Below, piece after piece: positions 1 through 5,678 of a DNA stretch of 6,387 bases; positions within the stretch are counted from its first letter, which is position 1, and every line of letters starts with the position of its first letter. The position numbers and the translations under genes were made by a program. Where the stretch lies: positions 1-6,387 of the forward strand of contig JAEZLD010000181.1 of the NCBI GenBank assembly GCA_023415335.1, in the 5' to 3' direction. The notes beneath the pieces are model-generated. The model worked only from the letters and a program-made list of their open reading frames with translations. It did not search any database and had not been told where the DNA came from. This stretch comes from Bacillota bacterium. Lineage in GTDB: Bacteria; Bacillota; Clostridia; Clostridiales; Caloramatoraceae.

Positions 1-276
1 GATCCCTGTAACGATACCGAAAGGGACCTTATGCTGAAGCTTGCCAAGTTCAACGAAGCAGTAGAGGCAGCCTTAGTAGAGAGGGCACCAAACAAGATAT
101 GCGAATATATATATGACCTGTCCAACCTATTTAACAAGTTCTACCACGAAAACAGGATTATATCCGAAGAAAATGCTGAAAGGAAAATGTCCTGGCTTAA
201 CCTTATTACCCTGACCAAGAACGTGCTGGAAAAAGCCCTAGACCTGCTTGGAATAGAGGCACCAGATAAAATGTAA
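1..276 (+). CDS. argS: Arginyl-tRNA synthetase, C-terminal part (5' end outside window)
   Basis: This is the last 91 codons of an arginyl-tRNA synthetase, the cytoplasmic enzyme that charges tRNA-Arg with arginine using ATP. The reading frame is open from base 1, so the gene starts upstream; the first ATG (31) is internal. The visible part is the all-helical DALR anticodon-binding domain. Family hallmarks are LAKFNEAVEAA, then ICEYIYDLSNLFNKFYHENRI, the segment that packs on the tRNA anticodon stem, and the typical ending LDLLGIEAPDKM. The end matches the usual ArgRS C-terminus, so this side is intact. The catalytic domain (HIGH and KMSK region) is outside the window. The gene ends in TAA and is followed nine bases later by a strong intrinsic terminator, so it is the last gene of its transcript. 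Identification is from recognised family sequence and is secure. Confidence 0.94.
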   Translation, partial: DPCNDTERDLMLKLAKFNEAVEAALVERAPNKICEYIYDLSNLFNKFYHENRIISEENAERKMSWLNLITLTKNVLEKALDLLGIEAPDKM

Positions 277-284
277 TAATACCC

Positions 285-323
285 GGCCTGAAGGAGTTGC
301 AGATCCTTCAGGCCTTTTCTTTT
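285..323 (+). terminator. Intrinsic terminator of argS
   Basis: A perfect 11-bp stem, GGCCTGAAGGA (285-295) with TCCTTCAGGCC (304-314), closes an 8-nt loop and is followed directly by TTTTCTTTT (315-323). It starts 9 bases after the argS stop. It is a textbook Rho-independent terminator and separates argS from the next gene. Confidence 0.93.
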
Positions 324-413
324 CAATTATCACCCTTCAACTAATAATATATTTTGCTTATACAATGCAAGGCTTACGCCCTCGCTTAATATTATATAGG
401 GGGGGAGATATAT

Positions 414-806
414 ATGGCATCTGAACTGCAGCTACTTCAAGAAGAAGAAATAGGAGGCTTCGCATCTCTAATAGCCAGCCTTCTGCTTATTTTTTCATCA
501 CTTCGAGGGCAGGAGTATATCTATTATAAAGAGGAGGACATTACCCCTCCCAACAGGCCTCCATCCTCGGGAGAGCTTGCCTTGGATTCCTCCCTGGTAT
601 TCATACTTGTTGCTTATATATTTACAGCCACCTCCTACACCAGATATGACCAGCGGAGAAACAATATCCCCGAAGGCCAGGGTAAAGAATATGCCTTCCC
701 CGAAGGAGTAGTGTTCATCGGCTCCCTGATTATACTGATAGGCTATATAATACTAGCCGAGGGGACGAAGCTGGAGATAGACCGCGACCAACCGGTAGTG
801 ATATAG
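414..806 (+). CDS. Hypothetical three-pass membrane protein, 3' end inside a repeat
   Basis: I do not recognise this 130-residue protein. It has three hydrophobic segments, at about residues 14-30, 58-75 and 98-115, so it is probably an integral membrane protein. An acidic and proline-rich linker (EEDITPPNRPP, 40-50) lies between the first two, and a charged linker rich in R, Q and N (77-95) between the second and third. The start at ATG 414 is supported by a G-rich ribosome binding site (about 399-406, AGGGGGGGAG-like) 8 bases upstream. The last codons (Val-Val-Ile-stop) and the stop itself fall in repeat copy 1: the G of TAG is the first base of the GGGACAG core, and homology to copy 7 extends back to base 794. 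The natural C-terminus may therefore have been replaced. Codon use resembles the neighbours. No function is proposed; it could be a truncated version of a longer protein. Confidence 0.6.
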   Translation: MASELQLLQEEEIGGFASLIASLLLIFSSLRGQEYIYYKEEDITPPNRPPSSGELALDSSLVFILVAYIFTATSYTRYDQRRNNIPEGQGKEYAFPEGVVFIGSLIILIGYIILAEGTKLEIDRDQPVVI

Positions 807-820
807 GGACAGTTCTCAAC
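794..820 (+). repeat. RAYT-type repeat, copy 1 (cluster A)
   Basis: The core GGGACAGTTCTCAAC is at 806-820. The 27 bases 794-820 match the reverse complement of copy 7 (5584-5610) at 25 positions, so the unit extends 12 bases upstream of the core, into the 3' end of the preceding gene. Orientation is sense relative to that gene. Confidence 0.85.
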
Positions 821-852
821 CTTTCCCTCTTCTCCTCCAATTTATCCAAGCT

Positions 853-876
853 GGGGACATGGGGACAGTTCTCAAC
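853..876 (+). repeat. RAYT-type repeat, copy 2 (cluster A)
   Basis: The unit reads GGGGACAT (853-860), GGGGACAG (861-868) and TTCTCAAC (869-876), followed by a T/C-rich tract. It is the clearest full-length unit, with the doubled 8-nt GGGGA head. It lies 55 bases after copy 1 in the same orientation, with pyrimidine-rich DNA between them. No inverted partner is found in cluster A. Confidence 0.88.
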
Positions 877-1046
877 TTTTTCTTCCCTCCAATCAATTCA
901 GGTTTGATGTTAATTAGATTTACATAACATTTTGTTCCGTTAATGTAACTACTACATTGCCTGCCTAAGAACTAAATGGAATAATTTCAATTATTGTTAG
1001 AATAGCCTTTTCCTATATTCATGCAGCAAAATCTTAATGTTCGCAT

Positions 1047-1295
1047 ATGAAGAAGGGAGTAATTGATTTGGTTATAAATGTACTTATTATTATAGGAGGA
1101 ATCCTGCTTATAACCTTTAACTTCTGGTATCGCTTGAAGTTAAAGAAGCTTAAAAGAAGGTCATGTGGACCTCATGATGAGGCTGAAGTTAAGGATGAGG
1201 AAATATCTGAAATGAAGAAAATGCTATATTTAAACTTTAGCATTGCAATTATTACAGTAACACTGACCATCATACAGCTAGTAAAGCTGTTTTAA
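1047..1295 (+). CDS. Hypothetical small two-pass membrane protein
   Basis: This unrecognised protein has at most 82 residues. Hydrophobic segments lie at about residues 7-26 and 60-79. They are joined by a strongly basic stretch (RLKLKKLKRR, 29-38) and then an acidic, probably cytoplasmic helix (DEAEVKDEEISEMKK). The positive charges after segment 1 suggest a hairpin with both ends outside and the loop in the cytoplasm. The ATG at 1047 has no upstream ribosome binding site. In contrast AAGGGAG (1053-1059) sits 8 bases before an in-frame TTG at 1068, so translation may really start there, giving 75 residues and beginning immediately before the first membrane segment. The 170-base stretch between repeat copy 2 and this gene shows only a small hairpin (AATGTA 942-947 with TACATT 953-958). 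A terminator follows the stop. No function is proposed. Confidence 0.55.
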   Translation: MKKGVIDLVINVLIIIGGILLITFNFWYRLKLKKLKRRSCGPHDEAEVKDEEISEMKKMLYLNFSIAIITVTLTIIQLVKLF

Positions 1296-1322
1296 AAGTT
1301 GATTTTTTTAATTATATAGAAA

Positions 1323-1369
1323 GACGGATAGTATAGGATTACTTCCCAAACTATCCGTCCTTTTCTTTT
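1323..1369 (+). terminator. Intrinsic terminator between convergent genes
   Basis: A perfect 10-bp stem, GACGGATAGT (1323-1332) with ACTATCCGTC (1350-1359), encloses a 17-nt loop and is followed by CTTTTCTTTT. It lies 27 bases after the small membrane gene and touches the stop of the convergent glycosyltransferase gene. On the minus strand the stem is followed only by a mixed T/A tract (TTTCTATATAATT), so it may work in both directions but is better formed for the plus strand. Confidence 0.85.
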
Positions 1370-1370
1370 A

Positions 1371-2399
1371 TTACTTTGGCAAATCCGGCTTAAACACGAA
1401 TACCTTCTGGCACCAGAAGCTGAATGTAAATATGGTGATTTCCGTAAGTATCTTTGCAAAGAAGAGAGGTATTCCTATTACCTTATTATATACAAGGAGC
1501 ACTCCGTAGTTCAAAAGCATCACTACAACTACCAGAAGGAAGTACCTGGTCATGGAACGTCCCTTTGGAATGTGCCGTCCTCCAGGAAAAACAAACAGCC
1601 TGTTCATAGTGTAATTATAAATAGAACTACATACCCTGGCTCCAAGCACTGCTAAAAACAAGTTTTGTGTAAAGATCTGAAGAACCATTAGTAAAAAGAA
1701 ATCAAGAATCCCAGCCGTTATAGATGACATACAGTATTTTATTATTGGCAGGTATACCTTGATTGAATCCTTGAGTGTATTAAAGTGAGAGGACTTGTTT
1801 TTCTCAAGGTAAACCGTGCTTATAGGCACTTCAATGAATCCATAGCCTTCAGATGCAGCTTGAAGCAACATATTCATTTCGTACTCATACCTATCCCCGT
1901 CAATTCTACACAACCAAGGAAGCATTTCAAAAGAAAAACCCCGCAGTCCTGTTTGTGTATCATACAGCTTAGACCCACTGGCGGTATCAAAAACCATCCT
2001 TGTTATAGTATTTCCTATTCTGCTCCTTAATGGGACATTGTGTATAAACTTTCTGCACCCCATAATTATACAATTCTTATGTAAATCAACAGCCTCACCA
2101 ATCTTTATTATGTCCTTAGATATATGCTGGCCGTCGCAATCCGCAGTTACAATTGGTTCTTGAAGCTTCTCACGCATTATGTAAGCAAAGCCTGTCTTCA
2201 ATGCCTTCCCCTTACCCATATTAGTCTCATGTACCAAAACAATACAGCCCTGGTATCTTACATCATCAAATATGTGCTGGTGCTTTTCCCCACTACCATC
2301 ATCAACAATTATTATCCTGTATTTGCCTGCCGCTTTAAGCTCTTTTATTAGATTTATCAGTTTACCATCTGGTTCATAAGCTGGTATTAGTATGGTCAT
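1371..2399 (-). CDS. GT2 glycosyltransferase fused to a GtrA-like membrane domain
   Basis: A bifunctional-looking membrane glycosyltransferase. Counting from the upstream ATG at 2414 (347 residues), residues 1-225 form a GT-A family 2 domain of the polyprenol-phosphate sugar synthase type. Seen are ILIPAYEPDG at the N-terminus, the nucleotide-binding VDDGS (37-41), the metal-binding DCDGQH (92-97, DxD motif), DTQTGLRGF (152-160) and KSSHFN (207-212). Residues about 232-343 hold four membrane segments and end in FSFWCQKVFVFK, as in the GtrA/DPMS-like flippase family. Such proteins transfer a sugar from a nucleotide donor to a lipid carrier at the membrane, and the GtrA part is thought to move or anchor the product. 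The sugar and final glycan are unknown. The ATG at 2414 lacks a ribosome binding site, while GGGGGA (2407-2412) stands 7 bases before the ATG at 2399, which gives the usual family start MTILIPAY; I prefer 2399. Monocistronic with its own promoter. Confidence 0.9.
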   Translation of the reverse strand: MTILIPAYEPDGKLINLIKELKAAGKYRIIIVDDGSGEKHQHIFDDVRYQGCIVLVHETNMGKGKALKTGFAYIMREKLQEPIVTADCDGQHISKDIIKIGEAVDLHKNCIIMGCRKFIHNVPLRSRIGNTITRMVFDTASGSKLYDTQTGLRGFSFEMLPWLCRIDGDRYEYEMNMLLQAASEGYGFIEVPISTVYLEKNKSSHFNTLKDSIKVYLPIIKYCMSSITAGILDFFLLMVLQIFTQNLFLAVLGARVCSSIYNYTMNRLFVFPGGRHIPKGRSMTRYFLLVVVVMLLNYGVLLVYNKVIGIPLFFAKILTEITIFTFSFWCQKVFVFKPDLPK

Positions 2400-2455
2400 C
2401 CTGCTTTCCCCCATAAAATATTTCGATATAGCTTTGCTTAGCCTTTTGCTCCTAA

Positions 2456-2484
2456 ATTATACTTTTATTTAGTTATATTGTATA
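2456..2484 (-). promoter_or_regulatory. Sigma-70/SigA-type promoter of the GT2-GtrA gene
   Basis: On the minus strand TATACA (2484-2479, four of six consensus bases) is separated by exactly 17 bases from a perfect TATAAT (2461-2456). It predicts a transcript start near 2449 and a leader of about 50 nt before the glycosyltransferase start. The surroundings are very AT-rich, so chance matches are possible, but spacing and position fit. Confidence 0.55.
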
Positions 2485-2641
2485 TGCAAATATTAAAAAT
2501 TACTTTAATATATCTTTTATTATTCGAAGTATTCTTATGATAATACTTTATTGCCATTGTTTACTTATACTATAAAGGTTTGGAAAGGTTTCTCAGTGGT
2601 TTTTACTCATAAGAAATTAACTTCAAGTATAACCTAATATA

Positions 2642-2664
2642 TATATGGCTATAATCTCCATATA
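2642..2664 (+). promoter_or_regulatory. Palindrome with embedded TATAAT before the RAYT gene
   Basis: TATATGG (2642-2648) and CCATATA (2658-2664) form a perfect 7-bp inverted repeat around a 9-base centre that contains TATAAT (2650-2655). TATAAT could be the -10 box of the transposase gene, putting a start near 2661 and leaving just enough leader for the ribosome binding site at 2671. I see no good -35 box at the right distance. If it is a promoter, the palindrome is well placed for a repressor. The rest of the 270-base gap (2415-2684) is AT-rich, with only a direct repeat AAAGGTTT (2574-2581 and 2584-2591). Confidence 0.3.
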
Positions 2665-2684
2665 CTGAATAAGGAGTTGAAAAC

Positions 2685-3602
2685 ATGCCAAGAACAAGAC
2701 GCGTCAAACATTTTGGATTTATTTATCATGTGATGGGAAAAAGCATAGCCGAAGCTCCATTGTTCCAGGATGATCTGGATAAGGATGTGTTTCTTCTAAA
2801 GGTAAAAAGTGCTCAAAAGAAGCACGGTTTTAAGCTCTATGGCTACTGTTTAATGGATAACCATGTACACCTGATTGTTGATGCCAATGGTGCAGACATC
2901 TCTAAGGTAATGCAGCGCATTAACCAGTGTTATGTTCAGCATTACTATAATGTAAAATACAAACGGGAGGGACATTTGTTCAAGGATAGGTTTAACAGCA
3001 AGGTTGTGGACAACATGAACTATCTTTTTACTTTATCTGCATACGTCCATAATAACCCAAGGAAGATAAAGGGCTATGAGAACTGTCCCGAAAAATATAA
3101 GTATTCAAGCTTTGCATATTATCTCGGTATCAAACGTGATACATTAGGAATAATAGACAGAGAGTTTATAACAAATTTTTTCGCCGGTAACATTACCCGT
3201 GCCCGCAGAAACTATCATAAATTTGTAATGATGTGTAATGATGATGTAATGAAAGCGCATTGTGAATTCCTAGATAAAAAGGGAGATTATAGAAGTGGAC
3301 GTACTGTACTGAATCGCAGCTTTACTCCTGAGGATATAATGGAGTTCATCAAAAACTACATGAACACGGACAAGGTAATGCTCCAGTGGAAGTATAAGCG
3401 CGAGGCTACCAAATCACGTGCAATATGTGTTTTTCTAATAAGATATTATTGTGATTTTACATATGCCCAGATATGCAGTATTCTCGGCCGACTTACGCTA
3501 AGCAGGGTATCTGCCTTAGCTGATATGGGACAACGGCTCATGGAGGAAGACCCAAGGTATAAAAATGTGTTGCAGGACTTCCTTGAATTTAAAGCCACAT
3601 AA
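2685..3602 (+). CDS. REP-associated tyrosine transposase (Y1/HUH family) with C-terminal DnaA-like domain
   Basis: A single-copy-type transposase of the IS200-like Y1 superfamily, the RAYT (TnpA-REP) branch. Such enzymes nick single-stranded DNA through a 5'-phosphotyrosine intermediate and are held to move short palindromic REP repeats. Seen in 305 residues: N-terminal MPRTRR and YHVMGKS; the HUH metal motif MDNHVHLIV with His60 and His62; GHLFKDRF (96-103), a family signature; the catalytic-tyrosine motif AYVHNNP with probable nucleophile Tyr120; and YKYSSFAYYLG (138-148). Residues about 210-300 add a helical domain, RAICVFLIRYYCDFTYAQICSILG onwards, resembling the DnaA C-terminal helix-turn-helix DNA-binding domain. 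This makes the protein about twice as long as E. coli RAYT, as in other long RAYTs. Ribosome binding site AAGGAG (2671-2676) lies 8 bases before the ATG. All key residues are present, so the enzyme is probably active. The repeat family described here flanks it, and one core match lies in its own gene (3077-3089). Confidence 0.93.
   Translation: MPRTRRVKHFGFIYHVMGKSIAEAPLFQDDLDKDVFLLKVKSAQKKHGFKLYGYCLMDNHVHLIVDANGADISKVMQRINQCYVQHYYNVKYKREGHLFKDRFNSKVVDNMNYLFTLSAYVHNNPRKIKGYENCPEKYKYSSFAYYLGIKRDTLGIIDREFITNFFAGNITRARRNYHKFVMMCNDDVMKAHCEFLDKKGDYRSGRTVLNRSFTPEDIMEFIKNYMNTDKVMLQWKYKREATKSRAICVFLIRYYCDFTYAQICSILGRLTLSRVSALADMGQRLMEEDPRYKNVLQDFLEFKAT
3077..3089 (-). repeat. Repeat core inside the RAYT coding sequence
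   Basis: TGAGAACTGTCCC at 3077-3089 is identical over 13 bases to the minus-orientation core of copies 4, 7, 8 and 10. It encodes the end of Tyr131 through Pro135 (Glu-Asn-Cys-Pro), 11 residues after the catalytic tyrosine. The flanks do not match the longer repeat unit, so it is either a core-only match or an ancestral relation. Its orientation is antisense to the gene. Confidence 0.6.
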
Positions 3603-3632
3603 AGCGTATATATCTAATAAAAATCAAAAACA

Positions 3633-3747
3633 ACACCCTTTATTCTTTTAAATTGCGAGCAAATGTGTACAAGCGTCTAAAAAACGCTTGCCCACCTGTT
3701 CAAAGTAATATTATTTTGCATAACTATATCCTAATCTGAAAGGGTGT
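3633..3747. other. Structured 3' region of the RAYT gene (nested inverted repeats)
   Basis: ACACCCTTT (3633-3641) pairs perfectly with AAAGGGTGT (3739-3747). Inside, CAAGCGT (3670-3676) pairs perfectly with ACGCTTG (3684-3690) around the 7-base loop CTAAAAA. No T-run follows either stem, so it does not look like an intrinsic terminator. The outer arm ends two bases before repeat copy 3. It may be a recognition structure of the transposase, a 3' untranslated structure, or chance in AT-rich DNA. Confidence 0.4.
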
Positions 3748-3749
3748 AT

Positions 3750-3764
3750 GGGGACAGTTCTCAA
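3750..3764 (+). repeat. RAYT-type repeat, copy 3 (cluster B, left arm of doublet)
   Basis: GGGGACAGTTCTCAA followed by TTTTTCTC. It stands 148 bases after the transposase stop, in sense orientation to that gene, and forms an inverted pair with copy 4. Like copies 2 and 7 it is preceded by AT. Confidence 0.88.
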
Positions 3765-3858
3765 TTTTTCTCTTTTAAAATCATAGCAATCCCTTAGTAA
3801 TTTGCACATAAATAGCTGCGTTTGTTTACTTTTAATTAAATTTTTTGAGAACTGTCCC
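3750..3858. repeat. REPIN-like inverted doublet of cluster B
   Basis: Copy 3 (+) and copy 4 (-) face each other with perfect 14-bp arms (3751-3764 with 3845-3858) and an AT-rich 80-base centre. In single-stranded DNA or RNA they could form one long hairpin. Total length (109 bp) is almost that of the cluster C doublet (107 bp). It lies between the convergent transposase and YfcC genes. Confidence 0.7.
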
Positions 3859-3867
3859 TATCTCCCC
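3845..3867 (-). repeat. RAYT-type repeat, copy 4 (cluster B, right arm of doublet)
   Basis: On the minus strand it reads GGGGAGAT, AGGGACAG, TTCTCAA, so the doubled 8-nt head is present. It is in sense orientation relative to the YfcC gene on its right. Confidence 0.86.
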
Positions 3868-3908
3868 AAACCTGTTTTGCATTTCTATATGAATCTTTTA
3901 GCAAACTT

Positions 3909-3922
3909 TTGAGAACTGTACC
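3909..3922 (-). repeat. RAYT-type repeat, copy 5 (cluster B, variant)
   Basis: TTGAGAACTGTACC differs from the core by one base (A for C). It ends 10 bases before the stop codon of the YfcC gene, in sense orientation to that gene. The adjacent AGCAAAC on the left resembles the TGCAAAAG next to copies 8 and 10. Confidence 0.75.
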
Positions 3923-3932
3923 TACTAGCTCC

Positions 3933-5366
3933 TTAATATCCAACCTTATATCCTATTACAAGTATAATGGCTGTCACTAGAAAGATCGGTGCAAGTATCT
4001 TGATGCTCCACTTTGCCCATTTTCCATAGCCGACTCCTACAATGCCCAAGCTTATAAGCAGCACAGGGTTTGTAGGATAGAATATGTTGCTGAATCCGTC
4101 CCCATATGCGTAAACAAGAACCGTAAGCTGTCTTGATATACCTGACAAGTCAGCCAGAGGTGCTATGAGAGGTATCAGCAGGAATGCCTTAGCAGAGCCA
4201 GAGGATATAAAAAGATCCATTCCCAGCACCAGTACATAAATTATTAGTATGACTATAACTGGGGACATGCTTTCTGTAAAACCTACTGCCTTATAAAGCA
4301 TAGTATCCAATATATTAGCCTCCACCAAAGTATATTTTATGGAGCTTGCCATAAGTATAAGCAGCACTGCAGGCAGTATACTTACCATTCCCTTTTTAAA
4401 CCACCCAAGATAACATTTCACCCCCGCACCTGATACCAGCACTGAAAAGCTTCCTGCCAGGAGAAATACCAGCCCTATTAAAGGCATTATTATATCCTGA
4501 AGGAGCGGCACAAAGGACGAGCTAAGTATAAGAAGTATACCTACTGCCAATATAATGCAGAAAACCTTCAATGCCCTGTCCTTTTTCTTGTCCTTAACAA
4601 AATCCACCCTCATTGAAAGCCATCTTTCAGTGGAGTCCTTATTATATACGAGGGATTTCTCCGGGCTTTTTTCTATCTTTTTTGCATATCTCATAAGAAA
4701 CCATATAAGCATGGCATATACAATCACAAAGGAAAGTACCCTTAAGCTCATTCCTGAAAACATAGGAAGACCGGCTAGCTCCTGGGCAACACCTACGGTA
4801 AAAGGATTACATATGCCAGTAGTAAAGCCGCAGCCCACTGCAAGCAGGCTCATTCCAAGTCCTACAATCGCATCCCAGCCCATTGAATACGCCAATGCCA
4901 CAGAAATTGCTACTAAAGGCACGGTTTCCTCGAAGCTTCCAACAAGGCTTCCTAAGGCCATAAAAAACAGGGTTACTATAGCAAGAAGCTTGTATCTTTT
5001 GTGCTCAAAGCTATTATATATCCTGCTTAGCATATAGCTCATTACCCCTGCACAGTCAAGTGCGGTAAAGGCACCACCAATAATAAGAAGGAATATAATT
5101 ATGGCAATTATGGTCACTCCTCCTTCTGCCCCCACCACTAAAATAGGAGAAAGAATCCATCTCCAAAAGGGCATCCCCCCCTTGCTTGTCTCATAGGTTC
5201 CTGCAACAATTGTCTCAACCCCATCCACAATCTCCCTTTTGTAGCTTCCAGATGGCACTACAAAGGTTAGTACGTAGGTCAGTACCATAAGTAAAAGCAG
5301 CATAACAAGAGCGCCTATAAAAGATTTGATGTTTAAATCCATTACCCTTGTGTTTTCCTTTCCCAT
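3933..5366 (-). CDS. YfcC-family (DcuC-like) membrane carrier
   Basis: A 477-residue polytopic inner-membrane transporter of the YfcC family (DcuC/C4-dicarboxylate anaerobic carrier Pfam group), often annotated as a putative basic amino acid antiporter. The substrate cannot be told from sequence. Family hallmarks in order: VPSGSYKRE (37-45) after the first membrane segment; IIGGAF (95-100); GSFEETVPL (143-151) with paired glutamates; GFTTGICNPFTVGVAQELAG (180-199), the re-entrant-type NPF loop; a charged cytoplasmic linker (228-265); SSGSAKAFLLIPLIAPLADL (388-407); SRQ (411-413); and YGDGFSNIFYPTNP (421-434), which mirrors the first loop and suggests the usual two-fold inverted repeat. Length is normal and nothing seems missing. 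The start is fixed by GAGGAGG (5374-5380) 7 bases before the ATG. No T-tailed terminator follows; instead repeat copies 5, 4 and 3 begin 10 bases after the stop. Probably monocistronic. Confidence 0.92.
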   Translation of the reverse strand: MGKENTRVMDLNIKSFIGALVMLLLLMVLTYVLTFVVPSGSYKREIVDGVETIVAGTYETSKGGMPFWRWILSPILVVGAEGGVTIIAIIIFLLIIGGAFTALDCAGVMSYMLSRIYNSFEHKRYKLLAIVTLFFMALGSLVGSFEETVPLVAISVALAYSMGWDAIVGLGMSLLAVGCGFTTGICNPFTVGVAQELAGLPMFSGMSLRVLSFVIVYAMLIWFLMRYAKKIEKSPEKSLVYNKDSTERWLSMRVDFVKDKKKDRALKVFCIILAVGILLILSSSFVPLLQDIIMPLIGLVFLLAGSFSVLVSGAGVKCYLGWFKKGMVSILPAVLLILMASSIKYTLVEANILDTMLYKAVGFTESMSPVIVILIIYVLVLGMDLFISSGSAKAFLLIPLIAPLADLSGISRQLTVLVYAYGDGFSNIFYPTNPVLLISLGIVGVGYGKWAKWSIKILAPIFLVTAIILVIGYKVGY

Positions 5367-5373
5367 AGGATTC

Positions 5374-5380
5374 CCTCCTC
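5374..5380 (-). promoter_or_regulatory. Strong ribosome binding site of the YfcC-family gene
   Basis: On the minus strand GAGGAGG is followed by 7 bases and ATG at 5366. It is the best Shine-Dalgarno in the window and settles the start. I see no convincing promoter in 5381-5492; there is a small inverted repeat TTGTT-CACAT-AACAA at about 5403-5417. Confidence 0.85.
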
Positions 5381-5492
5381 AATTGCATGACACCATTCCC
5401 ATACTAAAGATTCTGCCATTTATTGTTCACATAACAAGGACAAGTGTCTTTTTATTTATATTGAGCATACCATTCAAGGTGCTCCAGTACAA

Positions 5493-5508
5493 GGGGACAG
5501 TTCTCAAC
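5493..5508 (+). repeat. RAYT-type repeat, copy 6 (cluster C, left arm of doublet)
   Basis: GGGGACAGTTCTCAAC followed by TTTTTCAT. It is inverted relative to all other copies of cluster C and lies 113 bases upstream of the YfcC ribosome binding site. Confidence 0.9.
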
Positions 5509-5599
5509 TTTTTCATATAATAAAGAGAGCAACCTGAGCATATTTTATGCAGTAGGCTGTCCTATTATTGCATTTGTGAAATTGTTGAGAACTGTCCCC
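5493..5599. repeat. REPIN-like inverted doublet of cluster C
   Basis: Copies 6 (+) and 7 (-) make perfect 16-bp inverted arms (5493-5508 with 5584-5599), total 107 bp. The 75-base centre holds two small hairpins: GCATA-TTT-TATGC (5538-5550) and AGTAGG-CTGT-CCTATT (5551-5566, one G-T pair). The whole can fold as a long stem with two internal hairpins, as REPINs do. Confidence 0.72.
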
Positions 5600-5610
5600 A
5601 TATCACTGCC
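5584..5610 (-). repeat. RAYT-type repeat, copy 7 (cluster C, right arm of doublet)
   Basis: The core is at 5584-5599. With 11 further bases, through 5610, it matches copy 1 (794-820) at 25 of 27 positions on the opposite strand, including the AGTGATAT head in place of GGGGANRT. Confidence 0.88.
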
Positions 5611-5618
5611 TGCTGCTT

Positions 5619-5652
5619 TCTGCAAAAGCTTGAGAACTGTCCCCACTTCCCC
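5619..5652 (-). repeat. RAYT-type repeat, copy 8 (cluster C)
   Basis: The core is at 5630-5644. The head on the minus strand is GGGGAAGT then GGGGACAG. The 34 bases 5619-5652 match 5723-5756 (copy 10) at 32 positions, so the two are recent direct repeats 104 bases apart. Confidence 0.88.
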
Positions 5653-5678
5653 CAGAGGGCTATCCTTTTAATGAAATC

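Noticed and set aside
1793..1809. GACTTGTTTTTCTCAAG in the glycosyltransferase gene resembles the repeat core
   Set aside because: It needs several inserted bases to align and lacks the GGGACAG half.
2582..2596. Possible degenerate left-hand repeat copy upstream of the transposase (contains TTCTCA)
   Set aside because: Only 9 of 15 positions match the core, which is close to chance in this context.
2685..3602. Complete IS200/IS605 insertion sequence
   Set aside because: There are no clear subterminal hairpin ends on both sides and no tnpB-like gene; motifs and length fit the RAYT branch, which is usually not self-mobile.
4259..4269. CTGGGGACATG in the YfcC-family gene matches the head of repeat copy 2 (851-861)
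   Set aside because: An 11-bp match without the TTCTCAA half, in well-conserved coding sequence; likely coincidence.
4555..5037. 160-codon open frame on the plus strand
   Set aside because: It lies wholly antisense to the YfcC-family gene, which has clear family motifs and a strong ribosome binding site; this is a shadow frame.
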